A stretch of DNA of 64,000 nucleotides from an uncultured Campylobacter sp. (GCF_937921625.1 NZ_CAKZTI010000025.1:24442-88441), one strand, 5' to 3'; shown: positions 43,190 to 52,832, counted from the first letter of the stretch. The notes: a model not told the origin generated them from the sequence alone. Made by a program: numbers and translations.

Positions 43190-44193
43190 AGTTTGTCGCT
43201 TCTTATCTTTGAAATGAGGTTAGAAATTTCGCTATTTTTCGCCTTTGCGTTAAAGGTCTCAAGAGCGTAAAGCGCGTCTTCCTTACGACCCTTTTTATAA
43301 TTGGCTTTAGCAAAAATTATCCAGCTAGCGACGTTGTCCTTATCAAGCTCATTTGACGTAAGAGCCCATTTGATCGCATTGTCGTAGTCTTTCTTATTAT
43401 ACGCTTCTTCGGCTAGCGATAGCGAATACTCAATCTTATTCGTCGCGTAAAATTTACTCTCCAAGCTCTGCTTATCTTCGCTTAAATTTGAAGTTTTTAT
43501 CTCAATTCTGGAACTTAGCGGAGCGCTACTTGCGGTATTTGTAGAACCTCCCGAGAAATTTGATTTAGGCGGCAATGGAGCACGCCCAAAATCGATAACC
43601 TCATTTTTAGGTGGCTGATTTGCAAAAGCTGCGTTATTGGTATTAGGCACATTAAATGTAGGAGCATTTTGATTGCCAAAATTCTGATTGCCAAAATTTT
43701 GACCGCCGAAATTCTGCGCCTGAGCCTGCCCGCCATAGTTTCCGCCATTTTCGTAATTATTGGTTATCTTAAATCCACCGGAATCCTCGCTGGATAGCAC
43801 ACCCACATCGTTTAAATTTAAACTTGGGCGTTCCTTTTCGTGTTTAGAAGCGCGGGCAACTTTCGGCGCGCTAATGTTATAATCCTCTTTAGAGATATTA
43901 TTTTGCACTGCAAGATCTGCCGCCTGCTGCTCGGCATCACTAGCAGAATTTGTAGCTCCGCCCTTATCCTCAATATTTTGATTGATACTTGCCATACTGA
44001 CGCTATCACTATCTTTAAGCAGCCAAAATATCGCTCCGATCGCAACCGAGATCAATATCAAAAGCCCCAAAATCGTCTTGTCGAATCTCAATACGAAATT
44101 CGGCTTAGATTTCAGGAAAGAAAACTGCTTTCTGTTTTTGTTATACTCTTCCCATTTTTTTTCAAGTTCGTTTACTTCGTAAAATTCAAGCAT
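43186..44193 (-). CDS. Bitopic membrane protein with a TPR-like periplasmic domain, cts cluster
   Basis: The 335-residue protein has a short cytoplasmic N-terminus (MLEFYEVNELEKKWEEYNK), one membrane helix near residues 43-60, then a long linker containing NFGGQNFGNQNFGNQ repeats and Pro/Ser-rich stretches. The C-terminal part looks like two TPR units (YSLSLAEEAYNKKDYDNAI and WIIFAKANYKKGRKEDA). It resembles PilP/GspC-like or MshN-type connector proteins in layout. It overlaps ctsP by 8 bases, consistent with tight coexpression and perhaps direct contact of its cytoplasmic end with that ATPase. Confidence 0.78.
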   Translation of the reverse strand: MLEFYEVNELEKKWEEYNKNRKQFSFLKSKPNFVLRFDKTILGLLILISVAIGAIFWLLKDSDSVSMASINQNIEDKGGATNSASDAEQQAADLAVQNNISKEDYNISAPKVARASKHEKERPSLNLNDVGVLSSEDSGGFKITNNYENGGNYGGQAQAQNFGGQNFGNQNFGNQNAPTFNVPNTNNAAFANQPPKNEVIDFGRAPLPPKSNFSGGSTNTASSAPLSSRIEIKTSNLSEDKQSLESKFYATNKIEYSLSLAEEAYNKKDYDNAIKWALTSNELDKDNVASWIIFAKANYKKGRKEDALYALETFNAKAKNSEISNLISKIRSDKL

Positions 44194-45016
44194 TTATTAT
44201 CCCCGAGCCTATCGCTGCCATCTCTATAATTTTATTATTAATCTGCGAAAAACTAATTTCCGTAGGTTTGTTTACTTCGTAATACTCAAAAAGCTCATAC
44301 ATCTTATACATAAGCTTGTTGATATTCCTCATGTTGCCGTCCGTTAAATTTAAAATCAAATCGAAATTATCGTCACTAAACATAAAATAGTATTGTTGAA
44401 ATCCATGAAGCACAAGCTTTTTTTCAATATACAACTTGACTTCGCCTAAATTTGAATTAGGAAGCTCGATGCTCTCCCAAATTCTAGTTTTAAAATAATC
44501 CTTCGCGAGGCGATCTTCCTCATCCGTCTTATGCACCGTAAATAAAAATTTAAATAGTCTAGTATCTGCCATAAGGCGAATTTTTTCTATCAAATTCCCA
44601 GGATACAGCTGAGCCTCATCAAGCAAAATAACGACCTGCTCTACCGCCCCTACGTTAGTAGAAATTCCAAATCTCTCTCTGTAAACTCGCATAAAATTCT
44701 CGTAATTATCAATCGGCTCGCTAGGAGTTGAATGAAAAATCTGCGAATACAGCTCTAAGAAAAATTCTTTCTCATCAAAAAACGGCTGCGGCACAAATAC
44801 GACTCTTACCTTTTTTTCAAGATCGACCTTGATCTTATTAAGCAAAAATGTCTTGCCACAGCCCGGTTTGCCGTAGAAAAGTATAAGTTTTAACGGCTTT
44901 TGCAAAGCATTTAAAATTTTATGATAAGCAAGGGTCGATTTATCGAGATTAACGAAGTCTGAGACTTCGTTATCCTCGATAAAAATCTCCTTGATCGCCG
45001 TATAGTTATTACTCAT
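44186..45016 (-). CDS. ctsP: CtsP: AAA/ExeA-like ATPase of the DNA-uptake system
   Basis: The 276-residue protein has Walker A FYGKPGCGKTFL near residue 48 and Walker B VVILLDEAQLY near 128, then a sensor region FLFTVHKT. It lacks a membrane segment. CtsP of C. jejuni is a nucleotide-binding protein essential for natural transformation; here it lies directly behind ctsD with an 8-base overlap. It may regulate or drive assembly of the secretin/pseudopilus complex. ExeA-type function is by family resemblance. Confidence 0.87.
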   Translation of the reverse strand: MSNNYTAIKEIFIEDNEVSDFVNLDKSTLAYHKILNALQKPLKLILFYGKPGCGKTFLLNKIKVDLEKKVRVVFVPQPFFDEKEFFLELYSQIFHSTPSEPIDNYENFMRVYRERFGISTNVGAVEQVVILLDEAQLYPGNLIEKIRLMADTRLFKFLFTVHKTDEEDRLAKDYFKTRIWESIELPNSNLGEVKLYIEKKLVLHGFQQYYFMFSDDNFDLILNLTDGNMRNINKLMYKMYELFEYYEVNKPTEISFSQINNKIIEMAAIGSGIINA

Positions 45017-46517
45017 TTTCGTAGATGGATTTTGAGTAACCTAGCTCTTTAAGAGAGGTAGCAAGCGGCGCGCCGGTATTGTCGATGATATGTGGAGTTA
45101 CTACAAAGATTAGCTCTGATGTGCTCAAAACATCGGCAGTACTCTTGAAAAGATTTCCGATTAATGGAATTTCAGCTAGCACAGGCACCCTAGTGTTATT
45201 CTTGGACTTAGTTGCGCCGATTAAACCGCCTAAAATTACAGTATCGCCATCATCTACCCAAACTACACTAGAGAGTTTCTTTTGCAAGGTATCAGGTGCG
45301 ATATCTCTTCTGCCATTCTCTCTCCTTACATTATCTTCTGCATATTTAAGAGAACTTAAAGACGGATTAATTCGTAGCATAATCCTATTATCATCTGAAA
45401 TTTCAGGCAAGATATTCAAAAGAATACCTACAAAGATCGAATACTGATCATCCGACTGGGTATCTCCGCCTTGATAATCACCTGTAGTAGTAGATTTCAA
45501 TACATAGTTAATGGTATCACCTACGGAGATAATAGCAGGCTGATTATTCATCGTAGTTACCTTAGGGCTTGAAATAATCTTGGTTTTACCTTTAGTCTCT
45601 AGAAAGTTAATCAAACCGTCGATATTAAAATTTAGATTAGCCCCTATCGTCCAAGTTCCGTGAGTATCGCTAGCCTTTCCTCTATTTCCGTTATCTATGT
45701 GATATCCTGAAAGCTTAGTCGGATCTCCACCTACATAGGTATTAAATCCTAGTTGAAATTTACTCCAATCAATACCGGTAGTGTATTCGTTATTTAGCTC
45801 GACAGATATGATATTTACGTCTAGCAAGACTTGACGACTAAGGCGTTTTTGCATACCGCTTAGATATCTATCTACGCGAGCTATCTGAGACTTCATAGCA
45901 GTAACGGTTACTAAACCGGCATTTTGATTTATAATAGGAGCGACTGCGACGTATTTTTCGGTACCGTTATTTAAAACAGAGGTGATTTCCTCGCTAATCT
46001 TCTCCCAAAAATCAAATTTCTCTTTGGTAGTGATCTTATTATCTTCTTTATTTTCTTTATCGTCGCTATCATCCACTTTCGTAGGTGCGGAATCGACAGA
46101 AGATTTAGTAACAGCAGTACCTTCTCTAATAGAGGTGATGTAATCCACTTTAAAAGTCCTAGTCTCTAGCGCTGAAATTTTTAATATGCCATGAGAATAC
46201 TCATAGCTTAGATTATTCTCTTTTATGAGTAGATCTAAAACTTCGCGTAAAGAAAGGTCTTTGATGCTTACGCCTTGCAGTGGCTTACTCATCTCCTCTT
46301 GAGCGATAGCATCTTTTGCTACCACTGAAAAGCGGCACATATCGGATAGCTGAGTTAGCATCTCATTTAGCGTAACGGTATCGTTAATCTTGATATTTAG
46401 CGCCTTCCTATCGCAGTTACCTGTAGTTGCGGGAGCGGCATATAGACTAGTAGCCGTAACAGACAAAGCAAGCATAGCAGCTATGCTAAGCTTTTTACTT
46501 ATATGTAATAATGACAT
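45009..46517 (-). CDS. ctsD: CtsD: secretin of the DNA-uptake system
   Basis: The 502-residue outer-membrane channel protein has a signal peptide, an N-terminal secretin/TonB short domain (LREVLDLLIKENNLSYEYSHG), an N1-type domain, and the secretin core with ISSPKVTTMNNQPAIISVGD near 320 and VILGGLIGATKSKNNTRVPVLAEIPLIGNLF near 430, given here as the end of the beta domain. It resembles MshL. Double-stranded DNA is expected to pass through this pore. Its start overlaps the preceding gene by 23 bases. Confidence 0.93.
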   Translation of the reverse strand: MSLLHISKKLSIAAMLALSVTATSLYAAPATTGNCDRKALNIKINDTVTLNEMLTQLSDMCRFSVVAKDAIAQEEMSKPLQGVSIKDLSLREVLDLLIKENNLSYEYSHGILKISALETRTFKVDYITSIREGTAVTKSSVDSAPTKVDDSDDKENKEDNKITTKEKFDFWEKISEEITSVLNNGTEKYVAVAPIINQNAGLVTVTAMKSQIARVDRYLSGMQKRLSRQVLLDVNIISVELNNEYTTGIDWSKFQLGFNTYVGGDPTKLSGYHIDNGNRGKASDTHGTWTIGANLNFNIDGLINFLETKGKTKIISSPKVTTMNNQPAIISVGDTINYVLKSTTTGDYQGGDTQSDDQYSIFVGILLNILPEISDDNRIMLRINPSLSSLKYAEDNVRRENGRRDIAPDTLQKKLSSVVWVDDGDTVILGGLIGATKSKNNTRVPVLAEIPLIGNLFKSTADVLSTSELIFVVTPHIIDNTGAPLATSLKELGYSKSIYENE

Positions 46518-46923
46518 TTTGACTTCCTTGTTTTAGTGTTAGTTCGACTTTATTTTCATCGTCGTTGGTAATAATAACGCTATTACCCGTTATTTGCACG
46601 ATCTTATATGAGCCTACATACTCGCCCAAACCATACCACTTATCGTTTAGCTTAACCTTATCACCCATAATACCTACTAGCTGATAACCTAGATCCACCT
46701 GCTGATTAGCTTCTCTAGGCACATTGGCTTCTTTAGGATAGAACGGATCTTGCAAAGAAGCTATCTGCTCATCACTAAGACCCACTCTAGGCTTACTAAG
46801 ATCATCGAATATCGCATCGTATTTAGCTTTATAGGCTCCATTACTAGGCGCCACCGTCTGATTATTATCTACAGCAAATAGAGCAGTAGAAAGTAGCAAA
46901 GAGCATAAAATTAACTTTTTCAT
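46495..46923 (-). CDS. ctsR: CtsR-position protein, small secreted pilus-type component
   Basis: The 142-residue protein has a signal peptide (MKKLILCSLLLSTALFAVD) and a C-terminal domain with YQLVGIMGDKVKLNDKWYGLGEYVGSYKI, the pattern of PilP/MshK-like pilotin or periplasmic linker proteins. It lies directly upstream of the secretin, as ctsR does in C. jejuni. It may stabilise the secretin. The symbol rests on position, recalled from memory. Confidence 0.7.
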   Translation of the reverse strand: MKKLILCSLLLSTALFAVDNNQTVAPSNGAYKAKYDAIFDDLSKPRVGLSDEQIASLQDPFYPKEANVPREANQQVDLGYQLVGIMGDKVKLNDKWYGLGEYVGSYKIVQITGNSVIITNDDENKVELTLKQGSQNVIITYK

Positions 46924-47576
46924 TAGTAATTTACTCCCCAGATAGATATACCGATGCTTCCACCGATTTTGCCATTTTTAGTGGCATTGATATCCATCTT
47001 ATTTACATCTACGATCATCTCCGATTGTTCGATAAGGTTGATATACCTAAGGACGTTCGAAAATGCTCCTTCAAATTTCACATCTATATCCAGCAAGGCT
47101 TCAGGCTGAAAAATTTGTTTGATGCTAGGCTCTCTTCTATCGCTGTGAATAGCATAAATTTTAATATTGTTATTCTCTGCGATCGTTGAGAGGCTATCCA
47201 TAAATTTAGCCCAGTTCTTTTCATTATAGGTAAGCTTTGAAATTTCTTTTAGCTTACCGTCTAGATACCCGCGCTCTTCAATGATATTGTTAAGGTTGGT
47301 CCTAGCACCATTGAGGATATTGCGTTTATTATCAACGAAAGCTTTAGGATCACCGCCAAAAAACTCGTTATACTCTCTTTGTGCGCCTTCAAGCTTCGTC
47401 GTGGCAGTACTTAGATTTGTTTCGCTCTCCTCTAAATACGGATCCGCATAGCCACTCAAAATAAAGTAAGCTACCACACCTACAAACAATAAAGCTATAT
47501 AAAAATAGTTATTTGCACTATTTCCCTTGGAGGCAAACCATTGATCAAGTTGATCTAATGAACTTTTCTTTTTCAT
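46923..47576 (-). CDS. PilO/MshJ-like inner-membrane alignment protein
   Basis: The 217-residue protein has one membrane helix (YFYIALLFVGVVAYFILSG, residues 24-42), a coiled-coil with ERGYLDGKLKEISKL, and a ferredoxin-like end (LDIDVKFEGAFSNVLRYINLIEQSEMIV), the layout of PilO. It starts inside a TAATG junction with the PilM/N-like gene. It should bridge the cytoplasmic PilM-like part and the secretin. Confidence 0.82.
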   Translation of the reverse strand: MKKKSSLDQLDQWFASKGNSANNYFYIALLFVGVVAYFILSGYADPYLEESETNLSTATTKLEGAQREYNEFFGGDPKAFVDNKRNILNGARTNLNNIIEERGYLDGKLKEISKLTYNEKNWAKFMDSLSTIAENNNIKIYAIHSDRREPSIKQIFQPEALLDIDVKFEGAFSNVLRYINLIEQSEMIVDVNKMDINATKNGKIGGSIGISIWGVNY

Positions 47577-49096
47577 TATTTAACCTCCACACTGATGTTG
47601 CTATCGTAAAAGACGGTTTTATTACCCTCTTGCAGCGCGATTGTTTTAGTATCCACGCCATACACCTCTTTTTTACTGATATCCTCTAAAAGCTCGGTCA
47701 TCTGCTTATCGTTTTTGGTGCGCACCTGAACAGTTAGAGTCCTATTCTCATCACCGATCCTAACCATATTGCCCTTATTTTTAACGACCATATTGGTTAG
47801 CTCAAAAATAGAAACACCCTTCATAGCGTAATTGTTTTTCTTGTCTAAGATGGCATTAATTAGATCGCGCCTGTCGTTAAGCTCCTTACCACTCTTAGCA
47901 GCCTGGGCATTTACCTCTTTAGTCTCTTTATCCAAACGCGCATTTTCTGCTCTAGCAGGAACCATCTGATCTTCCAAACCTTGATATTCGCTAGTTTTAT
48001 CATTAGCTACCATATTATTATAATATCCATAGCCGAAGTTATACGCAGGATACACAGCCCCAAGTAAGCAGCCTAGCAACATATAGCCTATCAGCTTGCC
48101 GGTTGATCTTTGGGTCAAAGGCGGAGGTCTCATAAACGGCGAGTAGTTGTGATCGTCATCTTTGGTAACCAAATAATCTTGACCCACCAAGAACATCAAA
48201 ATATCTAGCTGAGTGAGCGGATAATCTTTTGCGTTGATTGCAACGTTAAAATTAAAATCCTTGTATCTTAGCTTTAGATTATTTTCTACAAAAACCTCGA
48301 TCGCAGGAATTTTACCGATATCCGTTCCGATATAGACATTTTGAATATTGACGTTGTAAATTTTACTAATACCGTTCAACACGTCGTTGATGTAGTAAAA
48401 CATATCGTCAAAAATTTGGATCATATAATCGCGTTCGGTCGGATTTTCTAAATTTACTCCCTGTTTGGAGAGCAATCTATAAAAGCTCTCTTCATCGACT
48501 CTACTACCGACTAGCTCGACATATTTTTCATGCAAAAATTTTAGGTTATATCTTACTTGACGAGATTGAAAATATTCGCCGTTTTGATACACTACCAAAA
48601 ACGCATCGTCGCGCTGCAAGTATATGAAGCAGTCGATTCCGTCGCGAGTTAGGACGCCTCTATTATACAAGCCCTCGTATAAAAATGGAGCCATAGCCAC
48701 ATAGTCGATGTAGTTCGTCCTAGCGGCGATCGCATCGAATTCTGAAGTGAGTTTGGCATTATCTACGACAAAGACATTGAAAATTCTATCATCGCCGCCA
48801 GCGCCTATTACCTCACTATAAGTGATTTTGTAATCCAAAGCGGTGTCAAGCCCCAGCTCCTCATACACCTTAACGACGATCGCATCTAAAAGATCCGCGT
48901 CCTCTACCGATCTGCTTATCTCGACCGTCGCAGTCATTATATCCTTATACGGAATATATGAGACGTAAGTTTCCTTCGCACGATTTGCTTTTGAGAAGTC
49001 GTGCTCGAAAACTTCATTCTCACTTAGACCGAATATGGTTTGCGTGACTTTGTTAATCGCAACAATCGAACTAGCATTTTTACTATTCTTTGCCAT
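47576..49096 (-). CDS. PilM/PilN-like fusion protein of the DNA-uptake system
   Basis: The 506-residue protein has a cytoplasmic N-terminal part of about 320 residues with an actin-like fold pattern (NVYIGTDIGKIPAIEVF), then a membrane helix near residue 345 (IGYMLLGCLLGAVYPAYNFG), a coiled-coil, and a periplasmic end (VSIFELTNMVVKNKGNMVRIGDE). This is PilM fused to PilN. ATG 49096 with GGAG close upstream is preferred over an in-frame ATG at 49162 that would overlap era. It is the first gene of the cts run, 62 bases after era. Confidence 0.8.
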   Translation of the reverse strand: MAKNSKNASSIVAINKVTQTIFGLSENEVFEHDFSKANRAKETYVSYIPYKDIMTATVEISRSVEDADLLDAIVVKVYEELGLDTALDYKITYSEVIGAGGDDRIFNVFVVDNAKLTSEFDAIAARTNYIDYVAMAPFLYEGLYNRGVLTRDGIDCFIYLQRDDAFLVVYQNGEYFQSRQVRYNLKFLHEKYVELVGSRVDEESFYRLLSKQGVNLENPTERDYMIQIFDDMFYYINDVLNGISKIYNVNIQNVYIGTDIGKIPAIEVFVENNLKLRYKDFNFNVAINAKDYPLTQLDILMFLVGQDYLVTKDDDHNYSPFMRPPPLTQRSTGKLIGYMLLGCLLGAVYPAYNFGYGYYNNMVANDKTSEYQGLEDQMVPARAENARLDKETKEVNAQAAKSGKELNDRRDLINAILDKKNNYAMKGVSIFELTNMVVKNKGNMVRIGDENRTLTVQVRTKNDKQMTELLEDISKKEVYGVDTKTIALQEGNKTVFYDSNISVEVK

Positions 49097-49158
49097 AACA
49101 CTCCACTTCCAAATGAAATTTTCTACGCTGCTAATACTAATAGAAATAAAATAAAATG

Positions 49159-50028
49159 TCAATAGATAAAATCGGTTTTTACCATAAATTCGTTATTTTT
49201 CCAGCTTTTTTTTACAAAAACTGTTAATTTTAAGTAAATTTTGACCTTAGAAAAATTTGAAATTAACTTTTTGGCTCGAATTCCGATCCGTTTGATCGCC
49301 TCGCCATTTTTGCCGATCAGCATCTCTTTGTGTGAATTGCTGTCCGTTATGATCCGCGCATATACCGAGATCAGACCCGGTTTTTCCACTACTTTTTCCA
49401 TCACGACGTCGCTGCAATACGGGATCTCGTCGCTCATACTCTCAAAGATCGCCTCAAGTATGAAGTCGCGGTAAATTTCGCGCTCGTTGGTCGCGCTTAA
49501 AATTTCGGGATCGTAAAAGTACTCATGCTCGGGCAAAATTTTACAAATTTCATCCAAAACCTGCTTTTTATAGACCTTTTTTTTGATGCTAACAGGGATT
49601 ATCGCTTCGAATTTATCGGTAAATTTTTGATATTGCAGCAGCTTTTGCACGATCTTTTCGTCATTTGCTTCGTCTATTTTGGTTAGAATAACGATGTGTT
49701 TGGCGCCTGCGTTTAAATTTAAAAATTTTTCATATTCTGCGGTATCATCGTGCACGGGCGCCAAAAACAGCACCAAATCGCAGCCCTCAATCGCCCCGAG
49801 CGCCACCTCGACCATCAGTTTATTCATCAGCTTGGCGCTTTCGTGCAGCCCCGGCGTGTCCGTGAAAATCACCTGATCTACGCCGTTCATCGCGATGCCG
49901 TTAATCTTACGGCGCGTAGCGTTGATTTTGTGCGAGACGAGCGAAATTTTCTCGCCGCAGAGATAGTTTAACAGTGAGCTCTTGCCCGCATTCGTCCGCC
50001 CGATGAGCGTTACAAATCCGCTTTTCAT
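49159..50028 (-). CDS. era: GTPase Era
   Basis: The 289-residue GTPase binds 16S rRNA and aids 30S maturation. The G1 motif GRTNAGKSSL lies at residues 10-19, DTPG near 57, TKID near 118 and the KH domain with IGKNGEAIKRIG near 235. The start at 50028 follows TTAAGGAAAAT and gives the normal N-terminus; an upstream in-frame ATG at 50088 would add 20 unrelated residues. In C. jejuni era also lies next to hslU, in agreement with this order. Confidence 0.95.
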   Translation of the reverse strand: MKSGFVTLIGRTNAGKSSLLNYLCGEKISLVSHKINATRRKINGIAMNGVDQVIFTDTPGLHESAKLMNKLMVEVALGAIEGCDLVLFLAPVHDDTAEYEKFLNLNAGAKHIVILTKIDEANDEKIVQKLLQYQKFTDKFEAIIPVSIKKKVYKKQVLDEICKILPEHEYFYDPEILSATNEREIYRDFILEAIFESMSDEIPYCSDVVMEKVVEKPGLISVYARIITDSNSHKEMLIGKNGEAIKRIGIRAKKLISNFSKVKIYLKLTVFVKKSWKNNEFMVKTDFIY

Positions 50029-50531
50029 ATTTTCCTTAAATTTATAAAATTTTATCCTGCTTGCGACCGTAGCGCCAAGCCCTAGCAAGCAAATTTAAAA
50101 TATCGCTTCATACAAATCGGCTCCGCACGAGCGGTGGAATTTTGAAATTCCGCCATCACATAAGCGGGTAAAATTTAAAATTTCAAGCCGCGCGGTAGCG
50201 ATAAATTTTACCCGCCTCGGCGCAAAATTTTATCTATCCCAAATTCTACTAGCCGCAAATTCTGCAACTTCATAAATTGATCGCGAAATTTTAAATTCTA
50301 TCCTGCCATGCGCTACGGCTTGACATATAACCCGCGCAGCACAGAATTTCGATCATTCCTGAAATTTTACAGACTTAAAATTTCAAAGTATCACCAAATT
50401 TAAAAGAACGAAATTCTGCGTATCTTTAAAATTCCGCTAAATTTTGCGCCCAAAATTCTAACGCTTTGCAAATTTCAAAAGCGCAAAATTCCGCGACTCT
50501 GTAGAATTCTAAAAGTAGCTACCGCGCCGCC
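50029..50531. other. Repeat-rich spacer between era and hslU
   Basis: No gene is seen. AAATTT, GAATTT, GAATTC and AAATTC words occur almost every 20-30 bases, interspersed with GC-rich words, as in the large spacers. It splits a group of genes that is otherwise tightly packed. Confidence 0.55.
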
Positions 50532-51851
50532 TTATAAAATGTATTTCGCCAGATCCTCGTCGCTTGCGATGCCTGCGAGCTTTTCGCTTACGAGTTTTTC
50601 ATCCACGACGATCTTTTGCCCTTTAAACTTATCCGCTTCGAAGCTGATATCCTCAAGCACCTTTTCCATTATCGTATGCAGCCTTCTAGCGCCGATATCC
50701 TCGACCTTTTCGTTCGTACTCGCCGCAAATTTCGCGATCGCCTTGACCCCGTCCTCGCTAAATTCCAGCTCCACGCCCTCGGTCTTTAAAAGCGCCGAGT
50801 ACTGCTTAAGAAGCGAATTTTTCGGCTTGGTTAAAATTTCGCACAGCGCCGCCTCGTCTAGGCTGTCAAGCTCGACGCGAAGCGGGAAGCGCCCCTGAAG
50901 CTCGGGTATGAGATCGCTCGGCTTGCTGATATGAAAGGCGCCCGCGGCGATAAAAAGGATGTGATCGGTGTCGATATTGCCGAATTTCGTGCTTACGCTG
51001 CTGCCCTCCACGATCGGAAGCAGATCGCGCTGCACGCCCTCTTTGCTCGGATCCTGCCTACCGCTATTGCCGCTTGAGACCGCCACCTTATCGATCTCGT
51101 CGATAAAGATGATGCCCTCGTTTTGCGCGCGCCTAACGGCTTCTGCCTTGATGCTCTCCATATCGAGAACTTTCTCGCTAGCCTCGCTTTTAAGGGCAAC
51201 TTTGGCGTCTTTGACCTTCATCTCTTTTTTGCTTTTGCGCGTCGAAATTCCGATTACCTTGATGAAGCTTTCCTGCATATTCGCCATCTCGGGCGGTAAA
51301 TTCGGATTTGATTCAAGCGCATTTTCGCTCACTTCGATCTCGATGCTAAGATCATCCAGATCGCCGCGCTCGAGCTTAGCCGCCATCTTTTCGTAGCTTT
51401 TTTCGTAATCTGCGACCTTCTCCTCGCTCGCTCCGCGCGGAAGCGGCGGAAGGACTTTTTCTAAAATTTTACGCTTGATGTAATCATCGATCTTGTCTTT
51501 GTTCTTTTCAAATTCCTCACCGCGCACTAAATTTACCGACGCGGCAGCCAGATCGCGCACCATGCTCTCCACGTCGCGCCCCACGAAGCCCACCTCGGTA
51601 TATTTGCTCGCCTCGACCTTGATAAAAGGAAGCCCGAACATCTTTGAAAGCCTACGCGCGATCTCTGTCTTACCCACTCCGGTAGATCCGATCATTAGGA
51701 TGTTTTTGGGCATCACCTCGTTTTTCATCTCATCTTCGAGCGCCATTCTGCGGTAGCGATTTCGCAAAGCTACCGCTATCGTGCGTTTGGCGCTATTTTG
51801 TCCGATTATATATTCGTCTAGTTTCTCTACGATCTGCTTTGGCGTCATCAT
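50532..51851 (-). CDS. hslU: HslU: ATPase subunit of the HslUV protease
   Basis: The 439-residue AAA+ unfoldase has Walker A GSTGVGKTEIA near residue 60, Walker B GIIFIDEIDKVA near 247 and the C-terminal sensor-2 region DIGARRLHTIMEKVLED. The final tail (DLAKYIL) fits the HslV-activating C-terminus. ATG 51851 overlaps the hslV stop (ATGA); an upstream in-frame ATG at 51905 lies within hslV and is not used. It forms an operon with hslV and rplI. Confidence 0.97.
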   Translation of the reverse strand: MMTPKQIVEKLDEYIIGQNSAKRTIAVALRNRYRRMALEDEMKNEVMPKNILMIGSTGVGKTEIARRLSKMFGLPFIKVEASKYTEVGFVGRDVESMVRDLAAASVNLVRGEEFEKNKDKIDDYIKRKILEKVLPPLPRGASEEKVADYEKSYEKMAAKLERGDLDDLSIEIEVSENALESNPNLPPEMANMQESFIKVIGISTRKSKKEMKVKDAKVALKSEASEKVLDMESIKAEAVRRAQNEGIIFIDEIDKVAVSSGNSGRQDPSKEGVQRDLLPIVEGSSVSTKFGNIDTDHILFIAAGAFHISKPSDLIPELQGRFPLRVELDSLDEAALCEILTKPKNSLLKQYSALLKTEGVELEFSEDGVKAIAKFAASTNEKVEDIGARRLHTIMEKVLEDISFEADKFKGQKIVVDEKLVSEKLAGIASDEDLAKYIL

Positions 51852-52396
51852 CTCTTTTCGTCCCAAATTGCGTATGTTTTGATGTTTTCGTTTGTGTAAA
51901 TGCAAATCTCGCCCGCGATTTTAAGGCTTTGCTTTACGAGCTCCTCTTCGTCTAAGCTTGCAAATTTATCCAAAGCTCGCGCCGCGCTAAGAGCGTAATT
52001 CCCGCCGCTTCCGATCGCTGCGATCTTGCCGTCGTCCGGCTCTACCACATCGCCCGTACCGCTAAGCAAAAAGATATTTTTGCGATCCAGCACCAGCATC
52101 ATCGCTTCGAGCTTTCGCAGATACTTATCCTTGCGCCACTGCTTGCTAAATTCTATCACCGCCCTTAAAAGATCGCCCTTTGCGCCATCTAAGCACTTCT
52201 CAAACATATCAAAAAGATTAAACGCATCGGCGGTGCTGCCCGCAAAGCCCGCTAAAACATTACCCTCTTTGCCGATCTTTCGAATTTTAGTCGCATTACC
52301 CTTTAAGACGGTGTTTCCGAACGTAACCTGCCCGTCGCCGCCGATGACCGAGGCCTTCGCGCCTTTGTAGGCTAAAATGGTAGTCGCTTCAAACAC
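51848..52396 (-). CDS. hslV: HslV: peptidase subunit of the HslUV protease
   Basis: The 182-residue proteasome-like peptidase starts MFEATTILAYKG. The catalytic N-terminal threonine would be Thr5 after removal of MFEA, as in Helicobacter and Campylobacter. GGDGQVTFGNTVLKG and GFAGSTADAFNLF are conserved. The gene overlaps both rplI (8 bases) and hslU (4 bases). Confidence 0.97.
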   Translation of the reverse strand: MFEATTILAYKGAKASVIGGDGQVTFGNTVLKGNATKIRKIGKEGNVLAGFAGSTADAFNLFDMFEKCLDGAKGDLLRAVIEFSKQWRKDKYLRKLEAMMLVLDRKNIFLLSGTGDVVEPDDGKIAAIGSGGNYALSAARALDKFASLDEEELVKQSLKIAGEICIYTNENIKTYAIWDEKR

Positions 52397-52832
52397 TAGC
52401 CACCTCTATCTCAAATTTAGCGCTTATGCCGTGCTTTAGCTTGGCATTTACGTCGTAAATCCCGGTCGTTTTGATAGCCTCGGTCTCTAAAATTTTCTTA
52501 TCGATTTCGATCCCTTTTTGCTCTTTTAGCGCGGTTGCGATCTCATCTTTGGTAACCGAGCCGAAAAGCGCGCCGCTCTCGCCCGTTTGTTTTACGATCT
52601 TTACGCGGATCTTGGCTAGCTCCTCGGCTAGTTTTTGCAAGCTCGCGACCTCGTATTTTTCAAGTTCGGCTTGCTTTTTCTTATCCGCTTCAAATTTACG
52701 CAAAACCTCCGTCGTAGCGGCTTTGGCGTAGCCTTTGCCGATTAAGAAGTTATTGCCGTAGCCGTCCTTGACCTCCTTTACCTCGCCCGCCTTTCCGAGC
52801 CCCTTAACGTCTTTTATTAGTAATACTTTCAT
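52389..52832 (-). CDS. rplI: 50S ribosomal protein L9
   Basis: The 147-residue protein has the L9 signature GYGNNFLIGKGYA at residues 24-36, the long connecting helix (AELEKYEVASLQKLAEELA) and the C-terminal RNA-binding domain. It precedes hslV with an 8-base overlap, the arrangement known from C. jejuni. AAAGGATAATG provides its ribosome binding site. Confidence 0.97.
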   Translation of the reverse strand: MKVLLIKDVKGLGKAGEVKEVKDGYGNNFLIGKGYAKAATTEVLRKFEADKKKQAELEKYEVASLQKLAEELAKIRVKIVKQTGESGALFGSVTKDEIATALKEQKGIEIDKKILETEAIKTTGIYDVNAKLKHGISAKFEIEVASV

